DNA of 35,742 nucleotides from a virus: IMG/VR virus record IMGVR_UViG_3300044614_002511, positions 1 to 35,742 of that record; one strand, 5' to 3'. Shown piece by piece: positions 7,392 to 13,727 of this stretch (position 1 is its first letter; each line of letters starts with the position of its first letter). The notes under the pieces were generated by a model. It saw only the letters and a program-made list of their open reading frames with translations, ran no database searches and was not told where the DNA came from. The position numbers and the translations under genes were made by a program.

Positions 7392-7435
7392 GCCTTCTAA
7401 GCAGTAGGTCTCAGGTTCGAATCCTGACTGGGTCA
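7392..7435 (+). other. attP core: 3' half of tRNA-Arg(UCU)
   Basis: The segment reads as a tRNA from the anticodon loop to the discriminator base. CTTCTAA is a 7-base anticodon loop with TCT at its centre. TCAGG (7411-7415), TTCGAAT (7416-7422) and CCTGA (7423-7427) form a perfect T arm. CTGGGTC plus A (7428-7435) is the acceptor 3' strand. The 5' half is missing: no matching GACCCAG or D arm lies upstream. A tRNA 3' half next to an integrase gene is the classic attP of phages that integrate into tRNA genes and restore them. The true identity block may extend further, through the terminator. Confidence 0.85.
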
Positions 7436-7441
7436 CGCAGG

Positions 7442-7466
7442 AAAGTCCGTATTTTACGGGCTTTTT
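7442..7466 (+). terminator. tRNA-type terminator within attP region
   Basis: A 7-bp stem GTCCGTA (7445-7451) and TACGGGC (7455-7461, one G-T pair) is flanked by AAA and TTTTT. It begins 9 bases after the tRNA 3' end, so it may replace the host tRNA terminator on integration. Confidence 0.7.
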
Positions 7467-7562
7467 GTGTTTTATGTTGTTTTTGTTTTTTACTTTTACC
7501 GCATCATATTGCATCATATTGCATTGAAAATGCGGATTTGTTGCGGACTAACTTTTGACAAA

Positions 7563-8771
7563 ATGACGATAAATTTAAAGATTAATCGAGCGAAGGAAGT
7601 GCCGGAAGGTTTTCCGTTGTTTTTTGAGATTTCGCATAAAGGTAAGCGAAAAATTAAAACAATTGGAATTTGCAAAGCCGAACATTGGATTGAAGCCAAT
7701 GGAACCATTTCGCACAAACATCCCGATTATGAGTATTTAATGCCTCGCATCATGCAACTGAAGGATCGGGCACGGCAAATTGTTGTTTCGGGGGTTGAAG
7801 ATATTGAAGTGGCCTATAAACAATTGAACAAACAGGAAATCGCCAATTTGGATTTTTTGAAATATGCTAATGAATTGATTTTGCAAATGAATGTTTTGGC
7901 AGCAGCACTGGAACGCAAAAAAGATTTGAAAGCTCGCAACAAAATTGTTGGAAACGTAAAAGTGTATGAAAACGCTATCAAGCGATTGAAACAAATGACT
8001 GCTACGGTGTATGTTTCTGATTTCAACTATGAGTTCCTGATGAAATTTAAAAACCGCCATTTGATGGCCGGAAACTCTAAAAGCACCGTTCATTTATATT
8101 TGCGGACCTTGCGGGCTATTTACAACAAATGTATTTTGCAGCATGAGTTACCTAACAAAAACCCGTTTGTGGGCGTTTTTGATGGGTTGAAGTTGAAAAG
8201 CTATCAAAACAAAAAAAAGTACCTCACAAAGCGAGCGGTTGAATTATTGGAGGGTCTTTCGCTTCCCGGAGCCAAACAAAAGTATGTTGATTTATGGTTG
8301 TTGCAGTTTTATTTTGGCGGGTGTGATTTGATTGACATTTACTACATGAAAAAAAACCAAATACGCGGCGGCCGTGTGTATTTTGAACGTGGGAAAACCG
8401 AAAACGGACTAATGATTGATTTAAAAATACACCCAAAAGCTGCGGCTATTTTGGCAAAATTTGAAAACCGAACTGAATTTGTTGTTTTGGGGCGTAAAGA
8501 TGTGAAAGGTTATGAAGGTTATCGGCGGCGTTATTCGCGTGTGTTGGTTGAAGCTCAAACGCTTTTAAATATAGAAGTCATGCCGGTAGGTGGCAATATT
8601 GGTGTAAAAGTGGCACGGCATACTTTTGCCAATTGTGCTAAAAAGTTGGAAATTGACCCTGATTTGATTCGTGAACTCATGGGCCACGAACGTGATGATG
8701 TGGATAATTTTTACAAAGATCGCTTTAGCGAAAAGAAACGTGATAAAGCGTTGTTTAAGATTGTTGGGTGA
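7563..8771 (+). CDS. int: Tyrosine recombinase (integrase)
   Basis: 402 residues from the ATG at 7563; starts further upstream (7530 or 7467) would add a short tail that overlaps the attP terminator. The N-terminal part is an arm-DNA-binding/SAM-like domain of Bacteroidetes phage integrases (begins MTINLKINRAKEVPEG). The C-terminal catalytic domain has Lys278 (RGKTENG), Arg352 (VARHTF), His375 (MGHE) and the nucleophile Tyr384 (NFYKDRF). Where family members carry the first catalytic Arg, this one reads FYFGGCDLID, with no Arg. It lies directly beside the tRNA-derived attP, so it should drive integration into, and excision from, a host tRNA-Arg gene. It converges with the minus-strand gene with no gap. 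Confidence 0.9.
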   Translation: MTINLKINRAKEVPEGFPLFFEISHKGKRKIKTIGICKAEHWIEANGTISHKHPDYEYLMPRIMQLKDRARQIVVSGVEDIEVAYKQLNKQEIANLDFLKYANELILQMNVLAAALERKKDLKARNKIVGNVKVYENAIKRLKQMTATVYVSDFNYEFLMKFKNRHLMAGNSKSTVHLYLRTLRAIYNKCILQHELPNKNPFVGVFDGLKLKSYQNKKKYLTKRAVELLEGLSLPGAKQKYVDLWLLQFYFGGCDLIDIYYMKKNQIRGGRVYFERGKTENGLMIDLKIHPKAAAILAKFENRTEFVVLGRKDVKGYEGYRRRYSRVLVEAQTLLNIEVMPVGGNIGVKVARHTFANCAKKLEIDPDLIRELMGHERDDVDNFYKDRFSEKKRDKALFKIVG

Positions 8772-9320
8772 TTATTTTTTGTTTATTTCTTCTAAAAGAA
8801 GTTTAAAATGTTCTTTTATAATTTCGTGTTTTTCTGTTATGATTTCAATATCTTGATAAGCTTCAGTAAAATTAACACGAACTTTTAATATATTTTGTAA
8901 AGAAAGTTTTTTTAAGGTTTCTTTTTGTTCTTCAATTGTGCCTTCAAATATAAAATATCCAGTAATAATAGAATTTTTACATTCTACGTTGTTGATGTAT
9001 TTAAATGTGATTAATTCTTCATTATCAAGTTTTAAAATTACAGTAGATTGATTGTTAAAGCATTGAATAGTTGAAACTCCTACATCAAAAACTAGGTAAA
9101 TTTGTTCAACGCTATCTGTGTTTATGTACCTGGATGAAATATAAAGATTGTTGAAACCTCCTTTGCCGATATCGTCCGATGGTTTCCAATATTTACCTTT
9201 GCGTGTGGTGCTAAATATTCTTTTTGTTTTTGTAAATTCATCAATTTCATTAACTGCAATTTGTTGAGAATATGATATATTAATAAAGAAAACAAAAAGT
9301 AAAATTTGTAAAAAATTCAT
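8772..9320 (-). CDS. Secreted protein, candidate lysogenic-conversion gene
   Basis: 182 residues with a clear N-terminal signal peptide: MNFLQILLFVFFINISYSQQ, a hydrophobic core ending at a likely cleavage site after YSQ (about residues 18-20). The mature part is a beta-rich domain of about 160 residues with several Lys/Glu clusters; a two-Cys pair (CFNNQ, ECKNS) may form a disulfide. It lies 37 bp downstream of the repressor on the same strand, so it should be expressed from the repressor promoter in the lysogen, as morons are. Its stop abuts the integrase stop. Family not recognised; the conversion role is inferred. Confidence 0.6.
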   Translation of the reverse strand: MNFLQILLFVFFINISYSQQIAVNEIDEFTKTKRIFSTTRKGKYWKPSDDIGKGGFNNLYISSRYINTDSVEQIYLVFDVGVSTIQCFNNQSTVILKLDNEELITFKYINNVECKNSIITGYFIFEGTIEEQKETLKKLSLQNILKVRVNFTEAYQDIEIITEKHEIIKEHFKLLLEEINKK

Positions 9321-9357
9321 GGTCTAAAAATTAAAGACTATAAAAGTAATGATTTTT

Positions 9358-9711
9358 TCAATAAGGTATATTATTTTTTTCTAATATTCTAATTAAACGA
9401 GCGTATTCTTCAATTAGTTCTTGGTGTTTTTCCATTAATTTAATGTGTCGTTCGTAAAGATCGTCTTTTGTGACGTAAACTGGTTTAGGTTCTTCTGCCC
9501 TATTTTCTTTGATATCAGTTCCAACAATTGCTTTTTCTAAAAATTCTAAAATGATATCCAGTGTTCGTTCGTTTGGATTTTTAGTTTCACCTTTTATAAT
9601 TTTTTGTATAGCAAATGTACTAATATTTGTATTCTTTCCTATCTCATAAGCAGTAATATTGTGCTCATTTATAGCTTCAATTATTAAATTTAACTTGTGT
9701 ATCTTATTCAT
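9358..9711 (-). CDS. Phage repressor, XRE-type helix-turn-helix
   Basis: Start chosen at the ATG at 9711 (117 residues); a TTG two codons upstream is also possible. Residues about 8-60 form an XRE-like fold with helix-turn-helix (ITAYEIGKNTNISTFAIQKI IKGE), followed by a long C-terminal helix rich in Glu and Lys (about 78-112), probably a dimerisation coiled coil. There is no LexA-type peptidase domain, so induction may not depend on RecA-driven self-cleavage. It is divergent from the early genes across a palindrome-rich promoter region, the position of a CI-type master repressor. Confidence 0.78.
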   Translation of the reverse strand: MNKIHKLNLIIEAINEHNITAYEIGKNTNISTFAIQKIIKGETKNPNERTLDIILEFLEKAIVGTDIKENRAEEPKPVYVTKDDLYERHIKLMEKHQELIEEYARLIRILEKNNIPY

Positions 9712-9742
9712 AATCAATAGTTTAAAAATTAATTAAAAAAAA

Positions 9743-9823
9743 TGTACAAATTTATACACATTATATACAAAAAGTTGTATATATTTGCTTTATTAAAAAA
9801 TGTACACAAAATTATACTGTGTA
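9743..9823. promoter_or_regulatory. Divergent lysogeny switch: operators and promoter boxes
   Basis: Three inverted repeats lie between the repressor and the early operon. The first is TGTACAAATTTATACA at 9743-9758, one mismatch from a perfect 16-bp palindrome. The second has arms TATATACAA (9762-9770) and TTGTATATA (9775-9783), 9 bp perfect. The third is TACACA (9803-9808) with TGTGTA (9818-9823). TATATTTG at 9780-9787 is a rightward -7 box. CAAATTTA at 9747-9754 is the leftward box read on the minus strand. The first palindrome overlaps the leftward box and the second overlaps the rightward one, as expected for repressor control of both promoters. Confidence 0.65.
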
Positions 9824-9837
9824 AAAATACAATAAAC

Positions 9838-10098
9838 ATGCCAATTAAAGAAATAAAAATGAAACCACGTGAAATTCAGACCCTTAGTAGGTTTGAAAAT
9901 TCAGTAAAGTCATCTGTTCTGTTAAAAGATTTTTTCAATAAAGGCTTTAATAGTTTTATCGCTTTACGTGCCATTGTGAGTAATTACTATCCGGAAATTA
10001 CAGAGCGAGAATTGTTTGATTTTTGGAATCTTAGAAAGTTTGATGAAGAACTTTATTTAAAACTAGGAAATGTTTTTGAAAAACTTAAATCTGAATAA
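9838..10098 (+). CDS. First early gene, possible Cro-type regulator
   Basis: 86 residues from the ATG at 9838; a longer reading starting at 9742 would run through the operators and is rejected. The protein is basic at the N-terminus (MPIKEIKMKPREIQTLSRF) and mostly helical, ending in ITERELFDFWNLRKFDEELYLKLGNVFEKLKSE. Being the first gene rightward of the switch is the Cro position, and small size fits, but no certain helix-turn-helix is visible, so regulator is inferred from place. Confidence 0.5.
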   Translation: MPIKEIKMKPREIQTLSRFENSVKSSVLLKDFFNKGFNSFIALRAIVSNYYPEITERELFDFWNLRKFDEELYLKLGNVFEKLKSE

Positions 10099-10099
10099 C

Positions 10100-10195
10100 A
10101 TGAAAAAGTTTCTACAAAGTTCAGAGTACCAATTAATCTTTTGTGGTTGCGTTGGTTTTTATGTGGTTATCCAGTTAATCCGCTTATTGTTTTAA
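10100..10195 (+). CDS. 31-residue hydrophobic peptide
   Basis: ATG at 10100, 1 bp after the previous stop; stop at 10193-10195. The peptide starts MKKFLQSSEYQL and continues as one membrane segment (IFCGCVGFYVVIQLIRLLF). Tight spacing in the early operon supports that it is translated. Role unknown; small membrane peptides after the switch are sometimes exclusion or anti-host factors. Confidence 0.4.
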   Translation: MKKFLQSSEYQLIFCGCVGFYVVIQLIRLLF

Positions 10196-10196
10196 T

Positions 10197-10361
10197 ATGA
10201 AAAAGTTACCATTGTTTTTACGGTTGTTGCCTTATTTGTGTTTGGTGTCGTGCTGGCTTTGTTTGTACGTGGGTTACTATGGTTTTGCTTTTGCGTTTTT
10301 TGTGCTGCTGGCAGTGAGTGCTTTGATTGAGTATGGTGAATTTATTAAAAAGAATCCATGA
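10197..10361 (+). CDS. 54-residue membrane protein
   Basis: ATG at 10197, stop TGA at 10359-10361 overlapping the next start (ATGA). Two hydrophobic segments, about residues 5-22 and 25-44, are followed by a charged tail (EYGEFIKKNP). The four-base overlap with the next gene is good support for translation. Function unknown. Confidence 0.5.
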   Translation: MKKLPLFLRLLPYLCLVSCWLCLYVGYYGFAFAFFVLLAVSALIEYGEFIKKNP

Positions 10362-10543
10362 AACGATATAGCATGAGCGAAATACGGCTAATTATTAACC
10401 AGCTTCAGTGCTTGGTTGATGTGGCAATGTTTCAACGTGCTTTTATAAACATCGCTTCGTTTTATTCAAGCTTTGAATGTCAGGATGTGGGTGTGTTGGT
10501 TGATATGAGAATTTTAGAATTAGCAAACAAAAATGGAAGGTAA
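10358..10543 (+). CDS. Small early hypothetical protein
   Basis: 61 residues, start overlapping the previous stop (ATGA) and end overlapping the next gene by 11 bp. The sequence is helical, without a membrane segment: MKRYSMSEIRLIINQLQCLVD, then FQRAFINIASFYSSFE. No family recognised. Confidence 0.5.
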   Translation: MKRYSMSEIRLIINQLQCLVDVAMFQRAFINIASFYSSFECQDVGVLVDMRILELANKNGR

Positions 10544-10850
10544 CGTAAATATAAAAGAGTTAATGAGCTACATGCGGCAAAATGATTTAGTGATCATTAA
10601 TCGCAAAGAGTTGATTGATTTGGAATATGTGAAGGTCCAACAGTTGAAATCCGAGGCATTAAAAAAACCTTGGTTATCATTAAAAGAAATTATTGATGCT
10701 CAATTTTTTGTCAATGTAAAGTCAAAAGGAGCTTTGCAGCATTGGATTAGAAACGGCAAAATTAAACCAGGTGACTATACTAAAAACGCTTCGGGCGAAA
10801 TAAGAATCTTAACCAGTGTAATAAAAAAACTAGCTTATGTCAACGATTAA
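10533..10850 (+). CDS. Helix-turn-helix / excisionase-like DNA-binding protein
   Basis: 105 residues. The second half (about 42-105) reads as a MerR/AlpA-like DNA-binding unit: PWLSLKEIIDAQFF, then KGALQHWIRNGKIKPGDYTK, a helix followed by a wing with Gly-Lys-Ile. The N-terminal 40 residues form a separate helix (MRQNDLVIINRKELIDLEYVK) that may bind a partner. The early-operon place suits an excisionase or transcription regulator. It overlaps its neighbours by 11 bp and 14 bp. Confidence 0.55.
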   Translation: MEGNVNIKELMSYMRQNDLVIINRKELIDLEYVKVQQLKSEALKKPWLSLKEIIDAQFFVNVKSKGALQHWIRNGKIKPGDYTKNASGEIRILTSVIKKLAYVND

Positions 10851-11022
10851 AAAGGTAGAACCTGAAGTGATTGAGAATCTTCGCTTCAACAATGAAGAAA
10901 CTGTTGTGGCTTCTTCAATGAACGAATGTACCGGCAAGCTTTGCGAGCCTGGAAAATTATGTAAAAATGGTGAGTGGTTTGAACAAATTGAAAAATGTAT
11001 GTTATGTGGGAAGTTGCTTTAA
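10837..11022 (+). CDS. Small cysteine-rich protein
   Basis: 61 residues with five Cys in the last 33: NECTGKLCEPGKLCKNGEWF and EKCMLCGKLL. The final CMLC looks like a zinc knuckle half, and the C-x4-C-x5-C part may give the other ligands. The first half is acidic and polar. It overlaps the previous gene by 14 bp and the next by about 19 bp. Zinc binding is inferred; function unknown. Confidence 0.5.
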   Translation: MSTIKKVEPEVIENLRFNNEETVVASSMNECTGKLCEPGKLCKNGEWFEQIEKCMLCGKLL

Positions 11023-11147
11023 CAATTATAGGAGCCGGATTGGTGGTGGGATTCTTCCTTTCGTGCTTGGTGTGGATGTGTTTGGTTTTGCTCGATATGT
11101 CGATGCAGGAAGTGTTGGAAGCTTTCAATGAAATATTTAAAAACTAA
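11004..11147 (+). CDS. 47-residue single-pass membrane protein
   Basis: ATG at 11004 (or 10995, adding MYV); stop at 11145-11147. One long hydrophobic segment (about residues 4-31, with IIGAGLVVGFFLSCLVW and CLVLL) and a short acidic tail (QEVLEAFNEIFKN). It overlaps the Cys-rich gene in another frame. Third small membrane protein of the early operon. Confidence 0.45.
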   Translation: MWEVALTIIGAGLVVGFFLSCLVWMCLVLLDMSMQEVLEAFNEIFKN

Positions 11148-11159
11148 ATAATTATATAT

Positions 11160-11579
11160 ATGGAAAAACAGATTTTACAAAATGTATCGCACCAGGAACG
11201 GGTTGATTCGCTTCGGGCCACTGCGGTAAAAACTGAAAAGTTCACCTATCAACGCGAGTTGGAGCAAGGTGAAATTCATGAGATTCAAAGCGAGCTGTCG
11301 CAAAGCATGATTTTAATTGATCAGGAAGAACAAAAATTGAAAGTAGCCAAAGAAGTTTTTAAGGCTATTGCCAAACCGGAAAAACAAAAGATTGCAAAAA
11401 ACCTGCAAATGGTTAGAACCGGCATGGAAGAAGTGAACGGTGATGTGTATTTGATGAAAGATTTAGCCGAAGAAAAAATGGGCTACTACACACCTGAAGG
11501 TAAATTGGTTTTTGAACGTCGTTTGAAAGCTGAAGAAATGCAATACTCAATTAACGAACATTTACGTAAAGCTGAATAA
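11160..11579 (+). CDS. Coiled-coil early protein
   Basis: 139 residues, almost entirely helical and charged (about 30% Glu and Lys by eye), with heptads from about residue 28 to 110. No membrane segment. It is followed 2 bp later by the DUF2303-like gene, and the pair may act as one unit. Not recognised as a known family. Confidence 0.6.
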   Translation: MEKQILQNVSHQERVDSLRATAVKTEKFTYQRELEQGEIHEIQSELSQSMILIDQEEQKLKVAKEVFKAIAKPEKQKIAKNLQMVRTGMEEVNGDVYLMKDLAEEKMGYYTPEGKLVFERRLKAEEMQYSINEHLRKAE

Positions 11580-11581
11580 TC

Positions 11582-12310
11582 ATGGAAAAACAAGAAGTAA
11601 AAATCACCGTTGAAGAAGGTGTGAAAGAATTGGTTATTAGAACTGGCGAAGCTGAGAAAGTTCATTATCTAAATAAAATAGATCTGCAAAAATTAACTGT
11701 TTCGGCAGTTCGTGAATTTTTAGAAAAACCGCTTGTTTGGAATAAAGATAACAAGCAAATTGAAGATATTTCATTCATTGTTTTTGATTACAGAAACCGT
11801 GAAATCCTTTTGAATTTTGATTATCGTTCTGCGACAAATGACCGGATTCATGGTTATTTAGAATTGGACCCGGATTTACTAGATTTTGGAGTAAACTCAG
11901 GAAAAAGCTATTCGGCTTTAGAAATGGGTCAGTTCATTAGAATGCGTCGTCATTTTTTTGAAAGTAAAGATGTCGCCTTGACATTAGAAAAAGCGTTGAA
12001 AGATTTTCGTGCTACGGTTGATAAGAAAGTTGAAATGGCTGATGACAAACGTGGTAACATTAAAGCTTCAATTGCCCAAACGGTTATTTCAAACCTTCCT
12101 TTGGCATTCAGTGTAAACCTTCCGGTGTTTATTGGTCAATCAAAACAATTAATCAAATTGGAAATTGATATTGATCCGATGGATTTGACCTGTGTTTTGG
12201 TTTCACCTGAATTAAAGGAAATGATTGATGTACAATCAAAAGCTGTCATTGATTGTGAAATAGCAGCTATTCGAGAGCTGCATCCAAATTTAAGAATCTT
12301 CCAACGATAA
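11582..12310 (+). CDS. DUF2303-like early phage protein
   Basis: 242 residues. A beta-rich N-terminal half gives way to the segment YLELDPDLLDFGVNSGKSYSALEMGQFIRMRRHFF, followed by KRGNIKASIAQTVISNLPLAFSVNLPVFIGQ and then a strand-rich end. That order (a DF-x-VN-G-K motif, an RMRRHFF helix, a Q-x-V-x-SNLP core) resembles what I remember of DUF2303 proteins in early operons of phages. Their function is not established; proximity to recombination or replication genes is common. The assignment is from memory and is tentative. Confidence 0.5.
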   Translation: MEKQEVKITVEEGVKELVIRTGEAEKVHYLNKIDLQKLTVSAVREFLEKPLVWNKDNKQIEDISFIVFDYRNREILLNFDYRSATNDRIHGYLELDPDLLDFGVNSGKSYSALEMGQFIRMRRHFFESKDVALTLEKALKDFRATVDKKVEMADDKRGNIKASIAQTVISNLPLAFSVNLPVFIGQSKQLIKLEIDIDPMDLTCVLVSPELKEMIDVQSKAVIDCEIAAIRELHPNLRIFQR

Positions 12311-12328
12311 TTCCAAAATCAAATACCC

Positions 12329-12676
12329 ATGCAAACCACCACTACTTTTGATAAACAAAAATGTGCGGCTGTAGAAACAGCGGTTATGAATGTGCTTGAC
12401 TGCAACCTTCATGAAATTGTAAACTACCCGGATACATTCAGTAAAAAAGTAGTGGTGTTTGTTTTATCGAAGTTTTACGATTTTGATAAAAGAAATGTTG
12501 GAACGGCGTATCAAATGACTTATTTGTATGTGCCAACGGTGGTGGATGAATTGGAGTTTAAAATGTTGACCGACTGGAAGTTTCGGGAAACGATTTGTTT
12601 AATTTTAAAAGAGTTAGGATATGCCTTTTCGATGGACCATAACGGAAACAGAATTGCTGCAAAAGCTATGGCCTGA
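12329..12676 (+). CDS. Early hypothetical protein, possible helical DNA-binding fold
   Basis: 115 residues. Mostly helical; the part KKVVVFVLSKFYDFDKRNVGTAYQMTYLYVPTVVDEL has the spacing of a helix-turn-helix, vaguely like DnaA domain IV, but I see no diagnostic motif. Its last 56 bp overlap the next gene in another frame. Function not assigned. Confidence 0.45.
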   Translation: MQTTTTFDKQKCAAVETAVMNVLDCNLHEIVNYPDTFSKKVVVFVLSKFYDFDKRNVGTAYQMTYLYVPTVVDELEFKMLTDWKFRETICLILKELGYAFSMDHNGNRIAAKAMA

Positions 12677-13340
12677 CACACCAACCAATGACATTGTTAA
12701 GTTGTTGGGAAGAAGTTATCAGGCATGTTGGGGAAAAGCTAATTTGATGCAGCTGCAACGATCTGAAGAATTTATTAAAAAGCAGCAGCAAATGTTTGCA
12801 GAAACTTTGAGGCGTGAAGGAGTGAAAAGCCGATTTGTAAAAGGTCATGAATCTCACAACAAAGGAAAGAAAATGGAAGAATTTATGTCGGCTGAATCGA
12901 TTGAAAAAATAAAGAAAACCCAGTTTCCAAAGTTTAACAAGCCTAAAAACACGCAGCCTATTGGAACGGAACGAATTGCAAAGGATGGTTATATTGAAAT
13001 TAAAGTCCGTGAAAGCTACAAAGGAAGGAATTTTGAGTATAAACAGCGAGTGGTTTATGAACAACACTTTGGTGAAGTTCCAAAAGGTTTTATTGTAGGT
13101 TTTAAAGATGGTGATATTTACAATTTTGAGCCATCAAACCTGGTGCTGAAATCGAAGTTAGAAAATTTGTTGGATAATCAAATAACTGATTCCTGTTTGA
13201 TTAAAAGAATGACAAAGGAAAAAGACCCGGCAAAGATTGAAATTATTAAGCACGAGGCAAAAGAATTGATACAAGTGAAAAGAGCAACCGTATTGTTAAA
13301 CCGAAAAATTAAAGAAAATGACCTTTCAAGAAAAGCTTGA
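12621..13340 (+). CDS. HNH-type protein with N-terminal Myb-like DNA-binding domain
   Basis: 239 residues. Residues about 4-40 look like a Myb/SANT helix set (WTITETELLQKLWPDTPTNDIVKLLGRSYQACWGKANLM). The C-terminal region has the phage HNH_3-like pattern: VVYEQHFGEVPKG, then IVGFKDGDIYNFEPSNLVL, with Asn and Asp at expected places and His in YEQHFG. It lacks the double His of canonical HNH sites, having GFKDG instead, as in one variant I know from phages. Nicking or homing activity is therefore uncertain. The start needed for the Myb domain overlaps the previous gene by 56 bp. Confidence 0.65.
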   Translation: MPFRWTITETELLQKLWPDTPTNDIVKLLGRSYQACWGKANLMQLQRSEEFIKKQQQMFAETLRREGVKSRFVKGHESHNKGKKMEEFMSAESIEKIKKTQFPKFNKPKNTQPIGTERIAKDGYIEIKVRESYKGRNFEYKQRVVYEQHFGEVPKGFIVGFKDGDIYNFEPSNLVLKSKLENLLDNQITDSCLIKRMTKEKDPAKIEIIKHEAKELIQVKRATVLLNRKIKENDLSRKA

Positions 13341-13725
13341 TCAGTTTTATGGTAAGAAATTCCGCCACGACGGAAAAGAGTTTAAAGTAGTGGATGTTTG
13401 CATCCGCGAAAACAAAGCTGTGATTAGAACCAACAAACGCACGTTTGTTTATTACGAATCGGAATTGGTGTTGTTTATGAATTCTATTGAATTTATTGTA
13501 CATGCAAATCTACAAGAATGGAAGCCAAAAGAAGTTCCGGTTGTAAGTGTTATTAATACAGAAACTAACTCAGAAAAAGTCAATACTAAATTGATGGAAA
13601 TGTTTGACACTATTTGTCAAAATCCAACCAAAGAAAACATTGATAAAGCCGATGCAATGGTGCGTGTTTCTGATGCTATGGTAAAGAATGAACTGATTCG
13701 TTTAAGATTTCTAACAATCAAATAG
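13318..13725 (+). CDS. Early hypothetical protein
   Basis: 135 residues, starting inside the last 23 bp of the HNH-type gene and ending 2 bp before the replication initiator. The N-terminal half is beta-like (FRHDGKEFKVVDVCIRENKAVIRTNKRTFVYYESELVLF), resembling a small OB- or SH3-like barrel. The rest is helical and charged. No family recognised. Confidence 0.5.
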   Translation: MTFQEKLDQFYGKKFRHDGKEFKVVDVCIRENKAVIRTNKRTFVYYESELVLFMNSIEFIVHANLQEWKPKEVPVVSVINTETNSEKVNTKLMEMFDTICQNPTKENIDKADAMVRVSDAMVKNELIRLRFLTIK

Positions 13726-13727
13726 TT

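Larger units (their letters stand above)
7190..7466. other. Noncoding gap between late genes and integrase
   Basis: This 277-bp stretch holds no gene. It contains an isolated TAAATTTG box, a strong terminator hairpin, and the tRNA-derived attP core with a second terminator, each listed separately. Confidence 0.8.

Noticed and set aside
7381-7440. Complete tRNA gene
   Set aside because: Only the anticodon loop, T arm and 3' acceptor strand are present; no 5' acceptor or D arm upstream, so it is an attP half.
9742-9837. N-terminal extension of the first early gene
   Set aside because: It would be translated through the operators and the promoter, and the start codon lies upstream of the likely transcription start.
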